DNA from: a bacterium
GTDB taxonomy: Bacteria; Hinthialibacterota; Hinthialibacteria; OLB16
Reading direction: 5' to 3'
Assembly: GCA_022072055.1 (NCBI GenBank)
Contig: JAJVIK010000011.1
Location: 370,597-434,596 of the forward strand
Length of the DNA: 64,000 nt
The notes below the pieces were generated by a model. That model saw only the letters and a list, made by a program, of their open reading frames with translations, ran no database searches and had not been told where the DNA came from. Position numbers and translations under genes: made by a program. Positions 22,810 through 33,387 of the stretch are shown here, piece after piece (positions within the stretch are counted from its first letter, which is position 1; each line of letters opens with the position of its first letter).

Positions 22810-24057
22810 TCAGATTCTGCCACGAATCCGCATTGAATCAACCACGCGGGTCACCGCCACGACATAGGCGGCCTTGCGCATGGTGATGTTGAAGCGCTGG
22901 GAGGCATCCTGGACAGCGTGATAGGAGGCGGTTTGCTTCTTGTCCAGACGATCGTAGATCATCTCCTTGTCCCAATGAAACATGTACGAGTTCTGGACCA
23001 TCTCAAAATAAGACACGGTCACCCCACCGGCGTTGCAGAGCACATCCGGAAGATGGTGGATTCCCTTGCGATGAAGGAGGACATCCGCTTCAGGAGTGGT
23101 CGGGCCATTCGCGAGTTCAGCGAGAATCTTGGCCTTGATTCGTGGGGCGTTGGCTTCGGTGATGACGTTCTCAATCGCGGCCGGAATCAGGATGTCCACA
23201 TCGAGTTCGAGGAGATCCTCATTGGAGATCGCCTCGGTTTTCGGCATTCCTATCACGGAACCGGTCATTCCCTTGTATTTCCTGACCGCTTCCGGGTCGA
23301 GGCCATCCCGGTTGAAAACGCCTCCCTTGCTGTCACTGACCGCGACCACTTTCGCGCCGAATAGGCTTCCGCACAGGAGCGCCGCGAAGTAGCCCGCATT
23401 GCCGAATCCTTGAATCGCCACGCGCGAGCGAGACAGCTCGATCCCTCGGGTCTGGGCGGCCTCGCGCAGGACGAACATGCCCCCTCTCGCGGCCGCATCC
23501 GCCCGCCCCACCGAGCCTCCTACCGCAAGCGGTTTGCCCGTGATCACGCCGAACTGGCTCTGACGGCTGAGCTTGAAGTATTCGTCCATCATCCAGGCCA
23601 TGACCTGGGGATCCGTGTAGATGTCAGGGGCCGGAATGTCCTTCTCGGGGCCGAGATATTCAAACAGGGCATCCACATACGCTCGGCTTAACCGCTCCAG
23701 CTCATTACGCGACATTTCCTTGGGATTGCACATGATCCCGCCCCCCGCTCCCCCGAGCGGCAGATCGAGCAGCGCGCATTTCCAGGTCATCCAGGCCGAT
23801 TGCGCCCGTATGGCGTCCACGGTCCGGTCAGGGTGAAAACGAATTCCCCCTTTTGTAGGGCCACGGGCATCGTTGTATTGCACCCGGCATCCCTGGAAGA
23901 CCTTGAGTGTTCCATCATCCATACGGATGGGGAGGGAGACATGAACTTCACGCATCGGAGAGCGAAGCACCGCGTGGACATCCGGATCCAATCGCAGAAT
24001 GTCGGCGCATTCCGCCAACTGCCTGTTGGCCACATCGAAAGAACTTACCTCAGGCAT
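22810..24057 (-). CDS. Glu/Leu/Phe/Val dehydrogenase homologue lacking the catalytic lysine
   Basis: 415 residues, the length and pattern of hexameric NAD-type glutamate dehydrogenases: GPTKGGIRFHP (Lys69), Lys93, DIPAPDIYTDP (Asp145), and a Rossmann motif VAIQGFGNAGYFAA. The GGGKGG/GGAKGG motif, whose Lys is the catalytic residue, reads LGGAGGGIMCNP: Gly105 stands in its place (codon GGG at 23743-23745). It may be inactive or act as a regulatory partner of the intact GDH two genes upstream; paired catalytic/regulatory GDH subunits are known in Thermus thermophilus. It lies 53 bases before the ATP-grasp fusion gene. No insertion or frameshift is seen, so this is not simple decay. Confidence 0.85.
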   Translation of the reverse strand: MPEVSSFDVANRQLAECADILRLDPDVHAVLRSPMREVHVSLPIRMDDGTLKVFQGCRVQYNDARGPTKGGIRFHPDRTVDAIRAQSAWMTWKCALLDLPLGGAGGGIMCNPKEMSRNELERLSRAYVDALFEYLGPEKDIPAPDIYTDPQVMAWMMDEYFKLSRQSQFGVITGKPLAVGGSVGRADAAARGGMFVLREAAQTRGIELSRSRVAIQGFGNAGYFAALLCGSLFGAKVVAVSDSKGGVFNRDGLDPEAVRKYKGMTGSVIGMPKTEAISNEDLLELDVDILIPAAIENVITEANAPRIKAKILAELANGPTTPEADVLLHRKGIHHLPDVLCNAGGVTVSYFEMVQNSYMFHWDKEMIYDRLDKKQTASYHAVQDASQRFNITMRKAAYVVAVTRVVDSMRIRGRI

Positions 24058-24122
24058 TTGATTCTCCTCCTCTCATCCGCGGCTCTCGCCTCTCCATCGG
24101 CAACCCTTCCGTTCGCCTGCCC

Positions 24123-25004
24123 CTATCGGGATGCCTTTCTGGGACGCCACAAATCCGGTCCATCCTCGCACGGGCCCCCTTCGGATTCCTCCTTCAAATG
24201 TGTGTGCGGATCGTTCCGAATGAGACCTGAAGCCAGGCGGCCGATCACGGCGGGACGCCAAGCCTCCTCGTAAAGGTAAGCCAGAATATCACTCTCCGGA
24301 CTCAGGTGGGCGGGGCGATTCCGGATCCCAGATCCCGCCCAGATAACGGCTCCTAGAAACTCTCGTTGGAGCTCCTGAGCACAGAGGTTCAGCATCCATC
24401 GGCAGGTCGCCAGCCCATCGTGATGGCGGCCACCATGGCAGCACTCCACCGATAGGCTCTGGAATTCCGAGGTTAGGTCCCGTCCTCCCGGCCCCAAGAT
24501 TCGGCCGACCTCCTCCGAGGCTTGCTGACAAAGCCGAAGGGCCTCATCGGACTTCCCCTGGATGCACTTTATGATGGACAAGTGGTGGAGGCTCATATAG
24601 TGAGTCTTGGTGCTGGTTGAGGGGATCTTCGCGAAGGCGGCGTTCTTCTGGATGGCCAGGGATTCCGTGTATGCCTCCTCCGCGCGATCATAGTCCTCGA
24701 CGAATTGGTATAGCAGGCCCATCAAGTTGAGCCCGCTTGCCGCCTCTAAAGACTCCGCGCCGAAGATTTGCCGCTCAATGGTCAGGGATTCAAGGAAGTA
24801 ATCCCGCGCCTCCGCGAATCGGGTCAACGCAAAGTAGTAAACTCCCACTGTGCGCAGCATCAGCACGGTGTAGGCGTTTGGCTGGTGGAATTTCCTCGCC
24901 TCCGCGAGCGCCGCCAGGAAATCCGTCTCCGCGGCGGCAAAATCTCCCTTCCGCAGGGAATCCTTTCCCGCGCCCTTTCGGCGCATCATCAGGTCGTAGC
25001 TCAC
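24123..25004 (-). CDS. Tetratricopeptide-repeat protein
   Basis: 293 residues starting at a GTG (25002-25004) with AGGAGG seven bases before it. Residues about 15-190 contain four to five TPR-type helical pairs (for example GDFAAAETDFLAALAEARKF and EDYDRAEEAYTESLAIQKNA), which bind partner proteins. No signal peptide or membrane segment is present, so it is cytosolic. It sits between the two GDH genes in one minus-strand operon, 58 and 65 bases from each, which suggests a scaffold or adaptor for them or for the ATP-grasp fusion. The partner is unknown. Confidence 0.75.
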   Translation of the reverse strand: MSYDLMMRRKGAGKDSLRKGDFAAAETDFLAALAEARKFHQPNAYTVLMLRTVGVYYFALTRFAEARDYFLESLTIERQIFGAESLEAASGLNLMGLLYQFVEDYDRAEEAYTESLAIQKNAAFAKIPSTSTKTHYMSLHHLSIIKCIQGKSDEALRLCQQASEEVGRILGPGGRDLTSEFQSLSVECCHGGRHHDGLATCRWMLNLCAQELQREFLGAVIWAGSGIRNRPAHLSPESDILAYLYEEAWRPAVIGRLASGLIRNDPHTHLKEESEGGPCEDGPDLWRPRKASR

Positions 25005-25062
25005 CTGAAAACCTCCTCGCGGAACCCGACAGTCGGGGGGAGAGCCCCGTGGTTGAGCCGAC

Positions 25063-26510
<1,448 letters not shown>

Positions 26511-26514
26511 GAAA

Positions 26515-26543
26515 AGAATACCCGTCCTCTCCCCCTGTGTCAA
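26515..26543 (-). promoter_or_regulatory. Sigma70-type promoter of the gdhA operon
   Basis: On the minus strand, TTGACA (26543-26538) and TATTCT (26520-26515) are separated by exactly 17 bases: a perfect -35 and five of six bases of the -10. Transcription would begin near 26508, about 105 bases before the gdhA ATG. Confidence 0.75.
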
Positions 26544-26818
26544 GATGAATACTCTAAACGGAACCACAATGCCTGAAACCGGCGGACGTGGCCTTCCTCT
26601 TCGGAAATCATTGAGGAATTCGCTTCACAGGCCATCGTCGGATTTGATGCGGTCGTTCCCCAACCGACCCCTGCGGCAGGCCAATCTGGACCTGAGAGAA
26701 CCTGCCGGAGTGAACGTGCCGGCGCCAGGATTGCGCGCGTACTTCCGTTAATCACTTGAATTCCGCCCGGTCGCGTGGCAGTATTCAGGTGCTTATTCGC
26801 CACTTACGGCCCGCATTC

Positions 26819-27838
26819 ATGCGAGAACCTCTTTCACGCCAGAGAGTCGCCATTCTTCGAATCCTCCAGGACGCTCACGAGCCGATCGGGAGCGGTCGCA
26901 TCGCGGAGGAGATGAAGATTCAGGGCTATGACCTTTCGGACCGAACCATTCGATTCCACCTCCTCGAGCTCGAGAAGGAGGGGCTCGTTTCCGAGGGTCG
27001 ACGCGGCAGGGATGGGGGACGGACTCTCACATATCAAGGTTCAGAGGAAGTCCGCAATTCACTCGTCCAGGAGCGGGTCGGGTTTATCGCCACGCGGGTC
27101 GAAGCGATGGCTTCCCAGGTGACACTCTCGCCCGAAACTCGTCAAGGGCTGGTGGTGGTCAATGTGGGACTGATTGACCGAACCCATCTGACCAGCGCCA
27201 TGCGCGAGATGATCCCGGTCTACCGAACCGGGTTGGGGATGGGTCAATACGGCGCCCTTGTAAAGCCGGGGGAGAAGGTGGGGGGAGTTTCCATCCCTCC
27301 CGGGAAAGTAGGGGTGGCGACTGTCTCAAGCGTCACAATCAATGGTGTCTTACTTGGATCTCGAATTCCAACTTGGTCCATCTTCGGGGGAGTGCTGGAG
27401 ATATCCGAAAAAGAGCCGGTGCGGTTTACGGATGTTATCCATTACAATGGCACCTCTCTCGATCCCCTGCAGGTTTTCATCCGTGGCAAGCTCACCAATG
27501 TCCGACGCGCGGCGCGAACCGGGACCGGCCGAATAGGCGCCAGCTTTCGCGAATTCCCCACGACCGCGTATCATGAGGTGGAGCGCTTGATCGGGCTTCT
27601 CGCGGGAATGGGCCTCGATGGATGCCACCAGATCGGCAAGCCGAACCAGGCTTTTCTTGGATTTGGAGTCCATGAAGGCATGACAGGTCTGCTGGTCAAA
27701 GGCGGGATGAATCCGCTTGCCGCGGTGGAGGAAGCGGGTATCCCGGTTCTGATCCATCCACTCTGCGCCATGGCTTTTTTTGAGACACTGGTGCATTACG
27801 AGGAAATGGCCCACCAATCATCCCGAGAGGATTTCTGA
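26819..27838 (+). CDS. nrpR: NrpR-type nitrogen regulator (winged HTH plus DUF128 domain)
   Basis: 339 residues from the ATG at 26819; in-frame GTG (26789) and TTG (26756) starts are possible. Residues about 5-75 form a winged helix (RVAILRILQDAHEPIGSGRI ... RTIRFHLLELEKEGLV). The rest is one NrpR regulatory domain (DUF128): GLVVVNVGLI, GQYGALVKPGEKVGG, GVATVSSVTINGVLL, GASFREFPTTA, GKPNQAFLGFGVHEGMTGLL. NrpR represses nitrogen-assimilation genes in methanogens and is released by 2-oxoglutarate. Here it faces gdhA and is followed after 34 bases by ATP-grasp fusion B, so it probably controls both units. Confidence 0.88.
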   Translation: MREPLSRQRVAILRILQDAHEPIGSGRIAEEMKIQGYDLSDRTIRFHLLELEKEGLVSEGRRGRDGGRTLTYQGSEEVRNSLVQERVGFIATRVEAMASQVTLSPETRQGLVVVNVGLIDRTHLTSAMREMIPVYRTGLGMGQYGALVKPGEKVGGVSIPPGKVGVATVSSVTINGVLLGSRIPTWSIFGGVLEISEKEPVRFTDVIHYNGTSLDPLQVFIRGKLTNVRRAARTGTGRIGASFREFPTTAYHEVERLIGLLAGMGLDGCHQIGKPNQAFLGFGVHEGMTGLLVKGGMNPLAAVEEAGIPVLIHPLCAMAFFETLVHYEEMAHQSSREDF

Positions 27839-27872
27839 TTGTTCTCCGGGACCCCGGCGCCGGGGACATGGA

Positions 27873-30521
27873 ATGATCGAAATGAGAGACCCCGGTTCCC
27901 CCTCGGATCCCCCCGAGGAATCTGTCCGACACAGTACAGGTCTTCCCGGCTTGGATGTAGTCCTTCAGAAGCTTCTGCCCGGCGACAATGTCGTTTGGCA
28001 AGTTGACGACATCGGGGATTTCCATGACTTCGTGGTCCCCTTCTGCTCGGCGGCCGCCGTGGAGGGGCAGAAGCTCACTTACTTCCGTTTCGCGTGGCAT
28101 ACACCCCTGGTTTCGGACTCTCACGCCGAGGTTGTGGAACTGCGTCCCACGGAGGGATTTGAGGCTTTCATCGCCGAAATCCATCAGGTCATCCGGAGGA
28201 ATGGCCCCGGGGGATTCTATGTATTCGACTCCTTGTCGGAGCTGGCTCTGGAGTGCTTCAGCGACCAGATGGTGGGCAACTTCTTCATGCTGACCTGCCC
28301 CTTTCTTCTGAAGCTTAAGGCTGTGGCTTACTTTGGGGTGCTCCGCCACTACCACTCTCCACAGGCCGCTCAACCCATCGCCGAGACCACTCAGATTCTC
28401 ATTGATGTGTATCGATCTCAAGGAAATCTGTACGTGTATCCCAGGAAGGTCGCGGGTCGGACTTCACCCACCATCCACCTACTTCACGCTTGGGAGGGGG
28501 ATAGGTTCAGACCCATCACCAGTAGCGCGGGAACCGCCGAAGTGCTCACCGCGGTTCCCTGGTCGGGAATCCAGACGCCCCCTTACGGCATGGGAGTATG
28601 GAATCATGCCTTTTTCCACGCGGAGGAAGTTTGGCGAGCCCAACTCCGCAAAGAAATCCCTCGCGAAAAGGTGCGTGAAGCCTTTCGAGGGTTGTTCCGA
28701 CTCATCATTTCACGCGAAGAACGTCTGCTCGAACTGGCCGAGAAGCACCTTTCTCCTCGGGATATCCTCGGCATTCGCGCGCGGATGATAGGAACCGGAT
28801 ACATTGGGGGAAAAAGCGCCGGAATGCTTGTAGCTCGGTCGATCCTGTTAGGAGAAAACCCAGAGTGGGAGGGGAAACTCGAGGCGCTGGACGCATTCTA
28901 TATTCCATCGGATGTGTTCTACACCTACCTCATCATCAACGACTGTTGGTGGATCCGGAGGCGACAGCGTGATCCGGAGAACTTCCTCGAGTTCGCGGAC
29001 GAGGCCCGCCGGCGTATCCTGACAGGGAGCTTTCCTCAAAGCATTTTGGACGGCTTTGAGCGTATGCTGGAATACTTCGGCCAATCGCCAATCATCGTTC
29101 GTAGCAGCAGCCTTCTTGAGGACAGCTTCGGTAATACGTTCGCCGGGAAATACGAGAGTGTCTTTTGCGCGAATTCCGGCAAGAAGGAGGAGCGTATGGA
29201 ACAGTTCCTCCAAGCCGTCCGGATTGTGTATGTCAGCAGCATGAGCGAGGAGGCCCTCCGTCATCGGGCCGAACGAGGGGTGTTGGACCAGGATGAACAG
29301 ATGGCGCTTCTGGTCCAACGAGTTTCCGGCGCTCAATATGGAGACATGTTCTACCCACAGGTCGCCGGCGTGGGTTTTTCTTTCAACCCCTATGCTTGGA
29401 GTCAGTTGATTGACCCCAAAGCAGGCATGGTAAGACTTGTGTTCGGGCTTGGAACACGGGCTGTTTCCACCAAGGTTGACGACTACACCAGACTCGTGGC
29501 CCTGAACGCGCCCCACCTTCGTCCTGAAACCGGAATCGATGAGGTTCGTCGGTACACTCAGCGACTTGTTGATGTTCTCGATCTTGACCGCCAGGAGGTC
29601 AGGAGCATTCCCTTCGAGGAAGTCATCGCCACAAGCCCCGGGTTGGACTCAGATCTGTTTGTCGCGGTTGATGAGACCGCCGGGCTATACCAACGCGATC
29701 GAGGAAGCGCGGCCATTCCCTTCAAATCCCTCTCGCTTGATCGTCTGATACAGGAAACCCCGCTGGCCAAGGACCTCAAGAGCATGCTCGCGACACTTGA
29801 GGAAGCCTATGACCAGCCCGTGGATATAGAGTTCACCGTCAACCTGAGGCAGGGCGGTGATTATCGGATCAACCTGCTGCAATGCAGGCCCCTCCTCATC
29901 CGTGAGGAGAGCCTGTCGACCCGGATCCCCGAGGATATACCCGACCAGGACTTGGTGTTCCAGGGACGGGGGGCCGTGGTCGGAACCAGCCGCGCTTTCC
30001 CGGTTGATCGCTTCATTTTTGTTGTTCCGTCTTTGTACAGCCAGGCTCCGCTCCAGGAAAGGTATTCTGTCGCGCGCTTGCTCGGGAAGCTGAACCGTCT
30101 CCAATCACGGAATTCCCGTGTCGTTCTGATGGGACCCGGGAGGTGGGGAACCTCGACCCCTTCCCTCGGAATTCCGGCGTGCTTTGCTGAAATCAGCCGC
30201 ATGAGCGTCGTCTGTGAATTAGTGACTATGCGTGAGGGATTCAGCCCCGATGTGTCTCTCGGCACTCATTTCTTGAGCAATCTTGTCGAAACCGACATCC
30301 TGTATGTGGCTCTTTTCCCGGAGAGGCGAGAGACGGTTTTGACAGAAGAGTTTTTTCTTTCGAGGCCGAACCGCCTCGCGGATTTTCTTCCCAATGAAAC
30401 CCGTCTGAAGGAAATGGTGCGGGTGGTGGAACCCACTGAAAACGGCGAGGAGATTTGGTTTTACGCCGATTGCTTGACCCAAAGCATGCTCTGCTTTCGC
30501 CGCTATAGGGACAAGTCTTGA
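27873..30521 (+). CDS. KaiC-like / PEP-synthase-type ATP-grasp fusion protein B
   Basis: 882 residues from the ATG at 27873, one residue longer than its paralogue at 20111-22756 and with the same three parts: a KaiC-like domain without Walker A (GLPGLDVVLQKLLPGDNVVW; FYVFDSLSEL as Walker B), a PPDK_N ATP-grasp domain (GTGYIGGKSAGMLVARS, IIVRSSSLLEDSFGN with FAGKY, YRINLLQCRP) and a C-terminal domain (MGPGRWGTSTPSLGIPACFA). No phosphohistidine domain is present. The pair has diverged considerably but kept both outer domains. Co-transcription with nrpR suggests a nitrogen-linked role; the reaction is unknown. Confidence 0.75.
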   Translation: MIEMRDPGSPSDPPEESVRHSTGLPGLDVVLQKLLPGDNVVWQVDDIGDFHDFVVPFCSAAAVEGQKLTYFRFAWHTPLVSDSHAEVVELRPTEGFEAFIAEIHQVIRRNGPGGFYVFDSLSELALECFSDQMVGNFFMLTCPFLLKLKAVAYFGVLRHYHSPQAAQPIAETTQILIDVYRSQGNLYVYPRKVAGRTSPTIHLLHAWEGDRFRPITSSAGTAEVLTAVPWSGIQTPPYGMGVWNHAFFHAEEVWRAQLRKEIPREKVREAFRGLFRLIISREERLLELAEKHLSPRDILGIRARMIGTGYIGGKSAGMLVARSILLGENPEWEGKLEALDAFYIPSDVFYTYLIINDCWWIRRRQRDPENFLEFADEARRRILTGSFPQSILDGFERMLEYFGQSPIIVRSSSLLEDSFGNTFAGKYESVFCANSGKKEERMEQFLQAVRIVYVSSMSEEALRHRAERGVLDQDEQMALLVQRVSGAQYGDMFYPQVAGVGFSFNPYAWSQLIDPKAGMVRLVFGLGTRAVSTKVDDYTRLVALNAPHLRPETGIDEVRRYTQRLVDVLDLDRQEVRSIPFEEVIATSPGLDSDLFVAVDETAGLYQRDRGSAAIPFKSLSLDRLIQETPLAKDLKSMLATLEEAYDQPVDIEFTVNLRQGGDYRINLLQCRPLLIREESLSTRIPEDIPDQDLVFQGRGAVVGTSRAFPVDRFIFVVPSLYSQAPLQERYSVARLLGKLNRLQSRNSRVVLMGPGRWGTSTPSLGIPACFAEISRMSVVCELVTMREGFSPDVSLGTHFLSNLVETDILYVALFPERRETVLTEEFFLSRPNRLADFLPNETRLKEMVRVVEPTENGEEIWFYADCLTQSMLCFRRYRDKS

Positions 30522-30718
30522 AAGACTCACCGGTAAGCATTCGCGCTTGAGGTTTTGCCGTCCGAAACTGCCTCCGAGTCGCCCCCATTGGGGTCCCCGG
30601 AGAATCCCCTCCCTCGGACGGTAGGGGGTGGCGGTGGTCTCCTGTGTCTCTGGAGTTCTTTTTGTGTATCCTTCACCCTGGCCCGCCCGTAGCCCAGCAA
30701 AGGAAGGTGTTTTTGCCC

Positions 30719-32449
30719 ATGAACATCAGTCCGGTCGACGCGGGGATAGTGCTCGTTTATCTGGTCTTGATGCTGGCGGTGGGGGTTTACCTCGAGCGCC
30801 GCGCCGGGAAGAACATGGAAGCCTATTTCCTGGGGGGGCGCTCGATCCCCTGGTGGCTGTTGGGGATGAGCGGCAGCGGAAGTTACTTCGACATCACCGG
30901 AACCATGTGGATGGTGTCGGTGTTCTATCTCCTGGGGATGCGCGGGATGTGGGAGCACTGGTTCTGGTGCTTCCCAGTGGCCGGTTTCATGATGGCCTAC
31001 AAGGCCAAGTGGGCCTATCGCAGCGGGGTGCTCACCGGGCTTGAGTGGCTGATCTTCCGCTACGGTCCCGGCAAGGCGGGACAGTCCGCTCGATTTGTCG
31101 CGCTTTCGATAGCCATCCTCGGCATGGTCTTCATGATCGGTTACGCCGGAGTGGGGGTCGCCAAGTTCGTGGAGGAGTTTGTCCCCATCCCGAAATCGAT
31201 CTCCATCCCGATCCTCTTCGGCATCACGGGGGTCTACACCGCGCTGGGGGGGTTCTTCAGCGTGGTGATCTCCGACCTGTATCAGACCACGCTGCTCACC
31301 TTCGCGGCCATTTACATCGCGGTGGTGGCCTTCATCCAGATCGACCCGGCGGCCTTTCGGGCGACCGTGGGAGATGACTGGTTTAGCCTCGCCCCGGTGA
31401 TGCATCTGGCAAATCCTCCCGAGGAGTATCCCGATCCCTTCGGGCTGCTGGTGATGATGTGGGTCGCCAAGGGACTTCTTGGCTTGGTGGCGGCGGGCGG
31501 GGGTGGAACCGATTTCCAACGATTCCGGGCCGCGCGCAACGAGGGGGAGGCTTGCAAGATCGGCATGGCCTGGGGGGTGTTCCTGAGTGTGCGCTGGAGC
31601 CTGGTGATGGCGTTTACCGTGTTCGGGCTTTCGATTCTTTCGCAGGATCAGGGCGCGGTGGACAGCGAGCGGGTTCTCCCGATCGTGCTCAATCGAGTGA
31701 TCCCGGTCGGGATCAAGGGGATCATTCTGGCGGGATTGCTTTCGGCCTTCATGAACTCCGTGGACTCGATGCTCAATGTGGCCGCCTCCTTCCTGGTCAA
31801 CGATTTCGTGAAGCCGGTGTGGAAGAACGCGACCGCAAAGGGGCTGGTGTGGGCCAGTTACATTTCCACCCTCTCGGTCATGACCTTGGGAATTGTGGTG
31901 AGTTTTCAAACCGAGCGGATCGCGGCGATCTGGAACCCGATCAATTTCGCGCTTGGCGCGGCCTTGCTCGCCCCTGGGCTGTTGGCCCCATACTGGTGGC
32001 GGATCGGGGGCTGGGCGATGTGCGCCTCGGCGGTCTGCACTCTCCCCGCCGCGCTGTATGTCAAGGTGTTCACCGACATGCGCGAGCTCCAGTACTTCCC
32101 GATTCTGGCCGGGATCAGCGCGCTCTCCGCCGTGGTGGCCGCGCACGTGTTCCCCCCAGCGCCGGAGGCGACCTTGATGGACTTCTACCGCAAGGTCCGC
32201 CCCTTTGGGTTCTGGGGACCGGTGCGGAGGATGCTGGAGAGGAACGGGGAGGACTCGGCCCGGTTCGAGCGCGACCGCCTGGATATTCCGATTGCCCTCA
32301 TCGGGACCACCTCCTTCGTGTTCCTGTATGTCTTGATGATGGACCTGGTGCTGCACAACTGGCCCCGCGCCGCGGTTCTTGCGACGGGAGTCCTGCTCGG
32401 GGTGGGGTTTCTTTACAAGCTTTGGTGGCGGAGGCTGGGGGAGGAGTGA
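30719..32449 (+). CDS. Sodium:solute symporter family transporter
   Basis: 576 residues with about 13-14 hydrophobic segments, typical of the SSS family (PF00474). Landmarks include the N-terminal AYFLGGRSIPWW (the family's YFLAGRS-like loop), GSGSYFDITGTMWMV, GFFSVVISDLYQTTLL and GGGGTDFQRFRAARNEGEA. It carries a solute (sugar, carboxylate or other) into the cell with sodium. The ATG at 30719 is preceded by AAGGAAGG. Its stop overlaps the start of the small downstream gene (TGATG). The upstream 197 bases contain only an imperfect CCGTCCGA/TCGGACGG inverted repeat. Confidence 0.88.
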   Translation: MNISPVDAGIVLVYLVLMLAVGVYLERRAGKNMEAYFLGGRSIPWWLLGMSGSGSYFDITGTMWMVSVFYLLGMRGMWEHWFWCFPVAGFMMAYKAKWAYRSGVLTGLEWLIFRYGPGKAGQSARFVALSIAILGMVFMIGYAGVGVAKFVEEFVPIPKSISIPILFGITGVYTALGGFFSVVISDLYQTTLLTFAAIYIAVVAFIQIDPAAFRATVGDDWFSLAPVMHLANPPEEYPDPFGLLVMMWVAKGLLGLVAAGGGGTDFQRFRAARNEGEACKIGMAWGVFLSVRWSLVMAFTVFGLSILSQDQGAVDSERVLPIVLNRVIPVGIKGIILAGLLSAFMNSVDSMLNVAASFLVNDFVKPVWKNATAKGLVWASYISTLSVMTLGIVVSFQTERIAAIWNPINFALGAALLAPGLLAPYWWRIGGWAMCASAVCTLPAALYVKVFTDMRELQYFPILAGISALSAVVAAHVFPPAPEATLMDFYRKVRPFGFWGPVRRMLERNGEDSARFERDRLDIPIALIGTTSFVFLYVLMMDLVLHNWPRAAVLATGVLLGVGFLYKLWWRRLGEE

Positions 32450-32667
32450 TGTTTCGGATTCAATTCGCCAAGGGGGTGGACCGCGAATCCATTGCGCTGA
32501 GCGCTCACCCCGGCTTCTTGGAGATCATCGCTCGGTCACGGGAGGAATTTCGCCGTGGGGAAACCCTCTCTCTGGCCGAGATGAGAGCTGCGTTCGGGGA
32601 AACTGCGGCGCGAGGTCCACGCCGGATGGCGGCGAAACCTCGACCGAAACCCATCAACCATCGGTAG
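32449..32667 (+). CDS. Small hypothetical protein coupled to the symporter
   Basis: 72 residues beginning at an ATG that shares a base with the symporter stop (TGATG) and has GGGGGAGGAG upstream, so it is translationally coupled. The sequence FLEIIARSREEFRRGETLSL followed by AEMRAAF resembles the C-terminal half of small antitoxin-like proteins, but no toxin gene follows. The C-terminus is basic. Function unknown. Confidence 0.6.
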   Translation: MFRIQFAKGVDRESIALSAHPGFLEIIARSREEFRRGETLSLAEMRAAFGETAARGPRRMAAKPRPKPINHR

Positions 32668-32673
32668 GCCCCC

Positions 32674-33261
32674 TCACGGTCCCCAGAAGTTGATGTCCCC
32701 GCGGCTGGTGGTCCCATTGGTTGGGGAGTACGGCAGGATCAGGGGATAGGAGGCCGGTTCGAGGATGTCGAAGTGGCGGTCCGGACCGATGCTCCGGATC
32801 GAATACTGGTACTTCAGCTTGATGTCGAAGAAGTCCCTCCAGAATTGCCCCGGCGGATCATACGAGGTCCGGCTTCCGTAGGCGTAGGCGTCCGCCTGAA
32901 ATCCGGGAATCTCGCGCGACAGATCGAAAGCCTCCGGGGGAACCTCGGCGATGAACCGGATCGGCGTGGTGAGAGGCAGAAGCCGGTGCGAGGTGATGCT
33001 GTTGGGATCATACCCGGGCCCCCAGCTCGCGGTCTGAAAGAGGTTCAGGTATTTCCGGAACTGGGTCTGATAAGCCTCGAGCGCGGTGACCAGCGATTTG
33101 AGGTCGGACTGCGCGCGAGTCACCTTGGCGCGCTGTTGCGCCTCCAGGAAATTGGGCAACGCGATGGCGATCAGGATCAGGATGATGGCGATCACAATCA
33201 AGAGTTCGATGAGGGTGAAGGCGCGGACCGGATTCGACACAACGCGTTGTGACACGGGCAT
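32674..33261 (-). CDS. Type II secretion pseudopilin-like protein (prepilin N-terminus)
   Basis: 195 residues. A short basic leader ends in VRA-FTLIELLIVIAIILILIAIALP, the prepilin peptidase site and hydrophobic helix, followed by NFLEAQQRAKVTRAQSDLK as in GspG/PulG-type pseudopilins. The C-terminal 130 residues form a larger globular part than in classical GspG. Many PVC-type genomes carry dozens of such stand-alone pseudopilins, so a role in the main secretion apparatus is uncertain. It converges on the small gene at 32449 with six bases between stops. Confidence 0.85.
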   Translation of the reverse strand: MPVSQRVVSNPVRAFTLIELLIVIAIILILIAIALPNFLEAQQRAKVTRAQSDLKSLVTALEAYQTQFRKYLNLFQTASWGPGYDPNSITSHRLLPLTTPIRFIAEVPPEAFDLSREIPGFQADAYAYGSRTSYDPPGQFWRDFFDIKLKYQYSIRSIGPDRHFDILEPASYPLILPYSPTNGTTSRGDINFWGP

Positions 33262-33387
33262 GGCAAGGCTCCTTTTACCGCAGGGAATGTAGACTCGCGG
33301 GAACAGACGGGCAAGCGGAATCTCGAGGGAGGCTTTCGGGGATGCAATCCGCTGGGAAGCCCGCTCCTGTGTGGGGCGCGGTCAAGA

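Noticed and set aside
30558-30620. CCGTCCGA/TCGGACGG inverted repeat upstream of the symporter as a terminator
   Set aside because: The arms are 47 bases apart and no T-run follows; not a convincing terminator or operator.
30527-32356. 609-codon open frame on the minus strand opposite the symporter
   Set aside because: The predicted protein is hydrophilic and His/Gly-rich with no motif, while the plus strand encodes a full SSS transporter; it is a shadow.
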